From Hordeum vulgare subsp. vulgare (taxonomy: Eukaryota > Streptophyta > Magnoliopsida > Poales > Poaceae), in contig NC_058521.1 of the NCBI RefSeq assembly GCF_904849725.1, forward strand, positions 95,032,244 to 95,096,243: DNA of 64,000 bases, read 5' to 3'. The notes beneath the pieces are model-generated. The model was given only the letters and a program-made list of their open reading frames with translations, was not told the origin of the DNA and did no database searches. How positions within the stretch are numbered: the stretch's first letter is position 1; each line of letters begins with the position of its first letter. A program made the translations under genes and the position numbers. Shown piece by piece: positions 54,725 through 64,000 of this stretch.

Positions 54725-57700
54725 ATATGGACTTGACTCTAAGATAGTAGCTTCCTTTTGTGAGTCTTTTGCTACTCATGTTGATCTCCCTAAGGAGAAG
54801 TGGTTTAAATATCACCGACCTATTAAAGAAGAAATTAAAGAACCGGTAAAAGCTAAAGAATAAACTATCATTTACAATGTTGATCCAGTTGTTCCCACTC
54901 CTTATATTGAAAAACCACCTTTCCCTGTTAAGATGAAGGAACATACTAAAGCTTCAACTGTGGTTAACAAAAGTTATGCTAGAACACCCAAACCAATGGA
55001 ACAAATCAGAGTTGAACCTAGTGTTGCTATGATTAAAGATCTCTTGGTCGATAATGTTGATGGGCATGTTATTTAGTTCCGTGATGAAGCTTCTAGAATT
55101 GCCAATCCGGATAAGAAAGATAAACATAGACCAGTTGTTGGCATGCATGTTGTCTCAGTTATGATAGGAGATCACTGTTATCATGGGTTATGTGACCTAG
55201 GTGCTACTGTGAGTGCTATTCCTTTGTCCTTATATGAAGAAATTAAGAATGAAATAGCACCTGCTGAAATAGAAGACATAGATGTTACTATTAAACTTGC
55301 TAATAGAGATACTATATCACCAATTGGGATTCTGAGAGATGTTGAAGTCTTGTGTGGGAAGATAATATACCCTACTGATTTTCTTATTCTTGGCTCCCCA
55401 CAAGATGACTTTTGTCCCATTATCTTCAGTAGACCTTTCTTGAACACTGCAATGCCAAAATAGATTGTAAGAAACAAACTGTCGGTGTTAGCTTTGGTGA
55501 TGAATCTCATGAATTTAACTTTTCCAAGTTTAGTAGACAACCGTGTAAGAAAGATTTGCCTAGTCAGGATGAAATTATTGGTCTTGCTTCTATTGTTGTA
55601 CCTCCTACTGATCCTTTAGAACAATATTTGCTAGACCATGAAAATGATTTGCATATGCGTGAAAGAAATGAAATAGATATAATCCTTTTTCGAACAACAA
55701 CCTCTCCTTAAATACAATTTGCCTATTTAAACTCTAGGAGGTCCCCCTCCACCCAAAGGTGATCCCGTGTTTGAATTAAAACAATTGCCAAACACTTTGA
55801 AACATTCCTATCTTGATGAGAAAAATATATATCCTATTATTATTAGTGCTAACCTTTCAGAACATGAAGAAGAAAGATTATTGAAAGTTCTAAGTAAGCA
55901 CCGAGCTGCTATTGGATATACTCTTGATGATCTTAAGGGCATTAGTCCCACTCTATGTCAGCACAAGATTAACATGGAACCTGATGCTAAACCCATTGTT
56001 GATCACCAAAGTCGGTTAAATCCGAAGATTAAAGAAGTGGTAAGAGCGGAAATATTGAAACTTTTGGAAGCAGGTATAATCTATCCTTGGCTATAGAATG
56101 AAAATTAACCAAAGCAACTAGAAAAGATCATTACCCTGTGCCTTTTATTGATCAAATGTTAGAAAGATTATCCAAGCACACACATTTTTTGCTTTCTTGA
56201 TGTATATTCTGTTTTTTCACAAATATCTGTTTCATAATCTGATCAAGAAAAGACCACTTTTACTTGTCCTTTTGGAACTTATCCTTATAGACGTATGCCT
56301 TTTGTTTTATGTAATGCACGTGCTACCTTTCAAAGATGTATGACTGCTATATTCTCTGATTTATGTGAAAAGAATGTTGAGGTTTTCATGGATGAATTTT
56401 CTGTTTATGGGAAGTCTTTTGATGACTGTTTAAGCAATCTTGATCGAGTTTTGCAGAGATGTTAACAAACAAATCTTGTCTTGAATTGGGACAAGTGTCA
56501 CTTTATGGTTAACGAAGGTATTGTTTTGGGCTATAAAATTTCTGAAAGAGGCATTGAGGTGGACAAAGCCAAGGTTGTTGCAGTTGAGAAAATGCCATGT
56601 CCTAAAGATATCAAAGGTATTTGTAGTTTCCTTGGTCATGCTGGTTTCTATAGGATATTTATCAAAGACTTTTACAAAATTTCTAGGCCTCTTACAAATC
56701 TTTTGCAAAAGGATATTCCTTTTGTGTTTGATGATGATTGTTTGGAAGCCTTCGAAACACTAAAGAAAGCCTTAATTACTCCACCTATTGTTCAACCACC
56801 TGATTGGAACTTGCCTTTTGAGATTATTTGTGATGCTAGTGATTATGTTGTTTATGTTGTTCTAGGACCAAGAGTAGATAAGAAATTGAATGTTATCCAT
56901 TATGCTAGTAAAACTCTTGACAGTGCTCAATGAAATAATGCTACTACTGAAAAAGAATTCTTAGCAGTAGTGTTTGCTTGTGATAAATTCAGATCTTACA
57001 TTGTTGATTCTAAAGTTATTGTTCAAACCGATCATGCCGCTATTAAATATCTCATGGAAAAGAAAGATGCTAAGACTAGACTCATTAGGTGGGTTCTTCT
57101 GTTACAAGAATTTGATTTTCATATCACTCATAGGAAAGGAGCAGAGAACCCCGTAGCTGATAACTTGTCTAGGCTTGAAAATATTCTTGATCACCCACAA
57201 CCTATTAATGATAGCTTTCCTGATGAACAATCAACTGCAATAAATGTTTCTAATAGTACACCTTGGTATGCTAATTATGCTAATTATATTGTTGCTAAAT
57301 ACATACCACCTATCTTCACATACGAACAAAATAAAAAAAATCTTCTATGTTTTAAGACATTACTTTTGGGATGACCCGCATCTTTATAAAGAAGGAGTAG
57401 ATGGTATTATTATACGTTGTGTACATGAGCATGAACAGGAACAAATCCTACGGAAATTTCACTCCGAAGCTTATGGAGGGAATCACGCGGGAGAGAGAAC
57501 CGCTCATAAGGTATTGCAATCTGGTTTTTATTGGTCTACTCTCTTCAAGGATGCCCGTAAGTTTGTCTCATCTTGTGATGAATGTCAAAGAATGGGTAAT
57601 ATCGGTACGTGTCAAGAAATGCCTATGAATTATTCACTTGTTGTTGAACCATTTGATGTTTGGAGATTTGATTTCATGGGACCTTTTACTTCCTCTAATG

Positions 57701-57778
57701 TGTATACACATTTTTGGTTGATGTTGATTATGTTACTAAGTGGGTATAAGATATTCCAACTAGTAGTGTTGATCACAA
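54725..57778 (+). pseudogene. B protease, RT, RNase H and partial integrase, broken
   Basis: It resumes after the duplicated atatg with GLDSKIVASFCESF-like text. The protease has LCDLGATVSAIPLSLYEEI (55189) and RPFLNT, then a frameshift near 55460. The region before RT (NLSEHEEERLLKVLSKHRAA, GISPTLCQHKI) is open to about 56096. An internal deletion joins IIYP to the [11 protein letters not shown] equivalent, removing roughly 45 codons at the RT start. RT then has FMDEFSVYG-type text near 56387 (Asp-Glu instead of Asp-Asp) and several stops. RNase H ([22 protein letters not shown]) has a stop at about 56931. Integrase begins with HHCC-type text (HSEAYGGNHAGERTAHK, CDECQR) and ends at FDFMGPF before element E. 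Confidence 0.85.
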
Positions 57779-59521
57779 TGTTGGGGAACGTAGTAATTTC
57801 AAAAAATTCCTATGTCACACAAGGATCTATCTAGGAGAAACCAGCAACGATGAAATGGGTCGAGCATATTCATACCGTTGAAGATCGCATAACGGAAGTG
57901 TTACTATGAACGCGATCGATGGAGTCGTATTCGTGGCGATTCAAATCGCGGAAGATCCGATCCGAACACCGAACGTACAGTGTCCTCGCGTTCAACACAC
58001 CTATAGCCCGGGGACGTCTCCTTCTTCTTGATCCAGCAAGGAGGGAGGAGAAGTTGAGGGAGAACTCCGGCAGCACAACGGCGTGGTGGCGGTGGAGTAC
58101 GTGGCTCTCCAGCACGCCTTCGCCAAGCACCGCAGAGGAGGAGAAAGAGGTGGAGAGGTAGGGCTGCATCATAGGTGATCTAATCAGCTGTCTTGCAGCC
58201 CTACCAATCCTCCACTATATATAGGAGGGAGGGAGAGGGAGTGCGCCACCCCTAGGGAAACCCTAGGAGGTGCGGCAACCCAAGGAGGAGGAGGTGGAGG
58301 CGCCCTAGGTGGCTTGCCACCCAAGGCAGCCCCTAGGGTTTGGCCTTGGGCCCCTTCCCTTGCACCATGGGCCTCCTCCCCTTGGTGCACCAGCCCACCA
58401 GGGGCTGTTTACTCTCCCCTTTCAGCCCATGTGGCCCTCCGGGACAGGTGGACCCTCCCATTCGACCCCTGGTATCCTTTCGGTGGTCCTGGTACAATAC
58501 CGATAAACCCCGAAACTTTTCTCGTGACCGAAACTAGACTTCCCATATATAAATATTTACCTCCAGACTATTCCGGAACTTCTAGTGACGTCCAGGATCT
58601 CATCCGGGACTCCGAACAACCTTCGGTAACCACATATACGATTCCCATAACAACTCTAGCGTCACAGAACCTTAAGTGTGTAGACCCTACGGGTTCGGGA
58701 AACATGCAGACATGACCGAGACATCTCTCCGGCCAATAACCAACAGCGGGGTCTAGATATCCATGTTGGCTCCCACATGTTCCATGATGATCTCATTGGA
58801 TGAACCACGATGTCAAGGATTCACTCAATCCCGTATGCAATTCCCTTTGTCTACCGGTATGACACTTGCCCAAGGTTCGATGGTCGGTATCCTAATACCT
58901 TGTTCAATATCGTTATAGGCAAGTCTCTTTACTCGTTCCGTAACACATGATCATGTGACTAACTCCTTAGTCACACTGAGCTCAATAGGATGATGTATTA
59001 CCGATTGGGCCCAGAGATACCTCTCCGTCACACGAGTGACAAATCCCAGTCTCGATTCATACAACCCAACAGACACTTTCAGAGATACCTGTAGTGAACC
59101 TTTATAATCACCTAGTTACGTTGTGACGTTTGATACACCCAAAGTATTCCTAAAGTATCCGGCAGTTGCACAATCTCATGCTCTAAGGAAATGATACTTG
59201 ACATTAAAAAAGCTCTAGGAGACGAACTACACGATCTTGTGCCATGCTTACGATTGGGTCTTGTCCATCACATCATTCTCCTAATGATGTGATCGCATTA
59301 TCAATGACATCCAATGTCCATGGCCAGGAAACCATGACCATCTATTGATCAACGAGCTAGCCAACTAGAGGCTCACTAAGGACATGTTGTGGTCTATGTA
59401 TTCACACATGTATTATGGTTTCCGGTTAATACAATTATAGTATGAACAATAGACAATTATCATGAACAAGGAAATATAATAATAACCCTTTTATTATTGC
59501 CTCTATGGCATATTTCCAACA
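57779..59521 (-). repeat. 3' LTR of E
   Basis: 1743 bp with TG...CA ends. It is related to the C LTRs (shared gttgcacaatctcatg, cacccagttacgttgtgac-type segments) but diverged. It is followed by the PPT (plus-strand atctcccacttgcactag). Confidence 0.9.
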
Positions 59522-62500
59522 ATCTCCCACTTGCACTAGAGTCAATAATCTAGTTCACATCACTATGTGATTGTAATGAATTAACACCCATGGGGTCTGA
59601 TCATATCTTGCTTGTGAGAGAGGTTTTAGTCAACGGGTTTGAACCTTTCAGATTCGTGTGTGCTTTACAAATCTCTATGTCATCCTGTAGATGCAACTAC
59701 CACACGACATTTTGGAACTATTCCAAATGACTACTCCACTATACGAATCCGGTTTACTACTGAGAGTCATCCGGATTAGTGTCAAAGTTTGCATCGACGT
59801 AACCCTTTACGACAAACTCTTTTACCACCTCCATGATTGAGAAAAATACCAGTGTCCACTAGTTACTAAGGATAACTTTGACCGTTGTCGAGTGATCCAT
59901 TCCTAGATCACTCTTGTACCCCTTGACTGACTCATGGCAAGGCACACTTCAGGTGCGGTACACAACATAGCATACTGTAGAGCCTACGGCTAATGCATAG
60001 GGGATGACCTTCGTCCTTTCTCTCTCTTCTGCCATGTTCAGTGTTTGCGTCTTACTCAATATTCACACCTTACAACACAACCAAGAACTCCTTCTTTGAC
60101 TGATCCATTTTGATCTCCTTCAAAATCTTGTCACGGTATGTATTCACTTGAAAGTTATATTAAGCATTTTGATCTATCTCTATAGATCTTGATGCTTAAT
60201 GTTCAAGTAGCTCAATCGAGGTTTTCCTTTGAAAAACACTTTTCAAACAACCCTATATGCTTTCCAGAAATTCTACATCATTTCCGATCAACTCATCAGA
60301 AATTCTATAGTTCTCCCACTCACTTCTTTGGAAATACAAGTTTCTCATAAACTTTGTATTAAACCAAAATCTTTGATCATACCATCAAAACGTATATTCC
60401 AACTCTGAGATGCTTGCTCCAGTCCATAGAAGGATCGCTGGAGCTTGCATACTTGTTAGCATCTTTAGGATCGGCAAAACTTTCTGGTTGTATCACAAAC
60501 AACCTTTCCTCAAGGAAACTATCGAGGAAACAATGTTTTGACATCCTATCTGCAAGATTTCACAAATAAATCAGTAACTGCTAACATAATTTCAACAAAC
60601 TCTTAGCATCGCTACGAGTGAGAAAATCTCATCGTAGTCAACTCCTTGAACTTGTCGGAAACATCTTAGCGACAAGTTGAGCTTTCTTAATGGTGACACT
60701 TACCATCATTGTCCATCTTCCTTTTGAAATCCATCTATACCCAAGAGCCTTACGACCATCAAGTAGTTCTTCCAAAGTCTATACTTTGTTTTCATACATG
60801 GATCCTCTCTTGGATTTTATGGCCTCTAGCCATTTGTCAGAATTCGGGCCCACCATCGCTTCTCCATAGCTCGTAGGTTCATTGTTGTCTAGCAACATGA
60901 CCTCCAAGACAGGATTACCGTACCACTCTGGAGTAGTACGCGTCCTTGTCGACCTACGAGGTTTGGTAGTAACTTGATCTGAAGCTTCATGATCACTATC
61001 ATCAGCTTCCACTTCAATTGGTGTAGGCTCCACACGAACAACTTCTTGTGCCCTGCTAGACACTGGTTGAAGTGATGGTTCAATAAGCTCATTAAGTTTC
61101 CACCATCCACCCACTCAATTCTTTCGAGAGAAACTTTTCCTCGAGAAAGGACTTGTTTCTAGAAACAAACACTTTGCTTCCGGATCTGAGATATGAGGCA
61201 TACCCAACTATTTTGGGTGTCCTATGAAGATGCATTTATCCACTTTGGGTTCGAGCTTATCAGGCTAAAACTTTTTCACATAAGCGTCGCACCCCCAAAG
61301 TTTTAAGAAATGAAAGCTTAGGTTTTTCCAAACCATAGTTCATACGGTGTCATCTCAATGAAATTACGTGGTGCCCTATTTAAAGTGAATGCGGTTGTCT
61401 CTAATGCCTAACCCATAAACGATAGTGATAATTCGATAAGAGACATCATGGTATGCACCATATCCAATAGGGTGCAACTATGATGTTCGAACACACCATC
61501 ACACTATGGTGTTCGAGGCGACATTAGTTTTGAAACAATTTCCACAATGTCTTAATTGTGTACCAAACTCGTAACTCATATATTCATCTCTATGATCATA
61601 TCATAGACATTTTATCCTCTTGTCACGACGATCTTCAACTTCACTCTGAATTTACTTGAACCTTTCAATAATTCAGACTTGTGTTTCATCAAGTAAATAT
61701 ACTTAGTATCTACTCAAATCATCTGTGAAGTAAGAACATAACGATATCCACTGCGTGCCTCAGCACTCGTTGGACTGTACACATCAAAATGTATTACTTC
61801 CAACAAGTTGCTTTCTTGTTCCATGTCACTAGAAAACGAGGCCTTTCAGTCATCTTGCCCATGTGGTATGATTTGCATGTCTCAAGTGATTCAAAATCAA
61901 GTGAGTCCAAACGATCCATCTGCATGGAGTTTCTTCATGTGTATATACCAATAGACATGGTTTGCATGTCTCAAACTTTTCAAAAACGAGCTAGTCCAAA
62001 GATCCAACAACATGGAGCTTCTTCATGCATTTTATACCAATATGACTCAAATGGCAGTGCCACAAGTAGGTGGTATTATCACTACTATCTTATATATTTT
62101 GGCATCAATATTATGAACATGTGTATCACTACGATAGAGAATCAATAAACCATTCATTTTAGGTGCAGGACCATTGAAGGTATTATTCAAATAAACAGAG
62201 TAACCATTATTCTCCTTAAATGAATAACCGCATTGCGATAAACACAATCCAATCATGTCTATGCTCAATGCAAACACCAAATAACAATTATTTAGGTTTA
62301 ACACTAATCCCGATGGTAGAGGGAGCGTGCGATGTTTGATAACATCAACCATGGAAGCACTTCCAACACATATCGTCACCTCGCCTTAGGTAGTCTCCGT
62401 TTATTCCGTAGCTTTTATTTCTAGTTACTAACACTTAGCAACTGAATTGGTATCTAATACCCTCGTGCTACTAGGAGTACTAGAAAAGTACACGTCGATA

Positions 62501-63290
62501 TCATGTATATCCTATATATCTAGTTCCTCTTCAGTTACTGTTCCCCTCATTACAGAAGCACTTAGTCTCGGGTTTGGGTTCAACCTTGGGTCTCTTCACT
62601 AGAGAAACAACTGGTTTGCCGTTTTATGAAGTATCCCTTCATGCCCTTTCCTTGTTGAAACTAGTGGTTTTACTAACCATCAACAATTGATGATCCTACT
62701 TGATTTCTACTTTCGCGGTGTCAAACATCGCAAATAGCTCAAGGATAATCATATCTATCCCTGATATGTTATAGTTCATCGCGAAGCTCTGTATCTTGGT
62801 GGCAGTGAATTTGGAGAACTATGTCAATCACTATCTCATCTAGAAGATCAGCTCCCACTCGATTCAAGCGATCGTAGTACTCAGACAATCTGAGCATATG
62901 CTCGACGATTGAGCTTTTCTCCCTTACTTCATAGACTAAGAATCTTGTCAAGGGTCTCATACCTCTCAACAAGGGCACGAGCCTGAAATCCCAATTTCAT
63001 CCCTTGGAACATCTCGTATGTCCCGCGACGTTCGAAACGTCTTTAGCGTCTCAATTCTAAGTTGTTTAAGTATTATACACTGAACTATCATGTAGTTATC
63101 AAAAACGTGTATGTCAGATGTTCGCAACATCCACAGACGATGCTCAGGGTTCAGCACACCGTGTGGTGCATTAAGGACATAAGCCTTCTGTGCAACAATG
63201 AGGACAATCCTCAGTTTACAGACCTAGTCCGCATAATTGCTACTATCATCTTTCAACTAAGTTTTCTCTAGGAACATATCAAAAACAGTA
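59522..63290 (-). pseudogene. E gag-pol remnant, highly decayed
   Basis: Minus-strand pieces appear in the expected order. Gag starts near 63270 (DDGSNYADW-like, QKAYVLNAPH) with EHMLRLSEYYDRLNRVGADL at about 62890. The region after gag has LPSGLVLNLNNCYLVFALS at about 62320. Integrase traces lie at about 61100-61900. The integrase-RT linker DHEASDQVTTKPRRSTRTRT and EWYGNPVLEVMLLDNNEP lies at 61030-60880. RT and RNase H shreds reach about 59750. Frames change every 100-300 bp, with many stops. It is recognisable by comparison with C but cannot code. Confidence 0.8.
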
Positions 63291-64000
63291 GAGCTACAAC
63301 GCATGCTACCACATAATTTGCAAAGACCTTTTGACTATGTTCATGATAATTAAGTTCATCTAATCAAATTATTTAATGAACTCCCACTTAGATCGACATC
63401 CCTCCAGTCATCCAAGTGATACATGATCCATGTCAACTAGCCCGTGTCCGATCATCACGTGAGACGAACTACTCATCAATGGTGAACATCTCCATGTTGA
63501 TCGTATCCACCATACGACTCATGTTCGACCTTTCGGTCTCCCGTGTTCCGAGGCCATGTCTGTACATGCTAGGCTCGTCAAGTCAACCTAAGTGTTTCGC
63601 ATGTGTAAATCTGGCTTACACCCATTGTATGCGAATGTTAGAATCTATCACACCCGATCATCACGTGGTGCTTCGAAACAACGATCCTTCGCAACGGTGC
63701 ACACTTATGGGGAACACTTTTCTTGAAATTTTAGTGAGGGATCATCTTATTTACTACCGTCGTTCTAAGCAAATAAGATATAGAAAAATGAAAAACAGTT
63801 GGTCAAAAATACATGATAAACATCACATGCAAATCATATAATGACATGATATGGCCATTATCATCTTGCTCCTTTGATCTCCATCTTCGGAGCACGAATG
63901 ATCATCATTGTCACCGGCATGACACCATGATCTCCATCATTGTGTCTTCGCGAAGTCGTCTCGCCAACTATTATTTCTACTACTATGGCTAACGGTTAGA
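63291..64000 (-). other. 5' leader of E, running off the window
   Basis: Matches the leader of C (for example catgttcgacctttcggtct at 63519 and at 51963; atcatcacgtggtgcttcga at 63657 and at 52098). No PBS or LTR is reached before the window ends. Confidence 0.8.

Larger units (their letters stand above)
30835..57778 (+). mobile_element. Element B: Athila-lineage gypsy, outermost of the right nest
   Basis: The 5' LTR starts tgatacgtccattttgc at 30835, is split by a solo LTR (30968-33638) and ends at 35017. It is followed by a tRNA-Asp PBS and a gag start (35124). The gag is cut at 35836 by element C and resumes at 54730 after the duplicated atatg. Protease, RT, RNase H and half of integrase follow until element E cuts in at 57779. 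The rest, with the 3' LTR, lies outside the window or is lost. B closely resembles D in sequence and is the older of the two, since D lies inside C, which lies inside B. Confidence 0.88.
57779..64000 (-). mobile_element. Element E: second BARE/WIS/Angela-type Copia, minus strand, incomplete in window
   Basis: The 3' LTR (57779-59521) starts tgttggggaacgtagtaa and ends catatttccaaca on the plus strand. To its right come the PPT, heavily decayed pol and gag, and the leader, all on the minus strand. The 5' LTR is expected beyond 64000. The left target flank is cacaa (57774-57778). It has the same orientation as C but a different LTR subfamily and far more decay in its coding region. Confidence 0.88.

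Noticed and set aside
1..64000. A novel defence, biosynthetic or other multi-gene system
   Set aside because: Nearly all sequence is assigned to nested LTR retrotransposons, solo LTRs and transposon fragments; no operon-like or co-oriented host gene set exists here.

Overview
The window is a block of nested transposable elements from a large grass genome. The LTR termini, the tRNA-iMet and tRNA-Asp primer binding sites and the polyprotein types point to a Triticeae species (wheat, Aegilops or barley group); this is recognition from family features, not a database result. I found no intact host gene, rRNA, tRNA or CRISPR array. The only host-gene trace is a broken F-box/LRR fragment near the left edge. 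Element names A-H are my labels; commercial or database family names were not assigned because no search could be run.

Left part (1-20698). About three copies of a 160-bp tandem repeat (1-465) precede an F-box/LRR pseudogene (915-1529). Next comes an old Sirevirus-like LTR remnant (1530-3580) split by a minus-strand gypsy-type solo LTR, H (1720-3284). A spliced but stop-ridden ORF of the type carried by large Tat/Retand-like gypsy elements follows (3627-5175). Then lies a degenerate Copia element of Sirevirus type, F (5195-20698, plus strand), with a truncated 5' LTR, a tRNA-iMet PBS, broken gag and pol, and a 3' region full of polypurine tracts. F is split in its protease/integrase region by a non-autonomous gypsy, G (7158-13964), which has near-identical 1.6-kb LTRs, a perfect 5-bp target duplication (gtaag) and a single gag-like ORF.

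Middle (20699-30834). A CACTA-like transposon exon is cut by a minus-strand Athila-lineage gypsy, A (20884-30694, TSD ttcat). A encodes gag plus protease and a separate downstream ORF, but no reverse transcriptase or integrase.

Right part (30835-64000) is a multi-level nest. An Athila-lineage gypsy, B (plus strand), has its 5' LTR split by a 2.67-kb solo LTR (30968-33638, TSD ttctg). Its gag is split by a minus-strand BARE/WIS/Angela-type Copia element, C (35837-54724, TSD atatg). The 3' LTR of C is in turn split by another Athila-lineage gypsy, D (36306-46516). The integrase of B is interrupted by a second minus-strand Copia element of the same type, E (57779 to beyond the window).

How the parts work together. 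Each autonomous-type element would normally supply Gag, protease, RT/RNase H and integrase for its own copy-and-paste cycle, but every complete set here is broken. D keeps the longest open frame: a 1014-codon RT-RNase H-integrase frame, plus an intact 172-codon ORF in the env-like position. G and A look like elements that would depend on relatives for missing enzymes. The nesting gives a relative order of events: B before C before D; B before its solo LTR and before E; F before G; the CACTA fragment before A.
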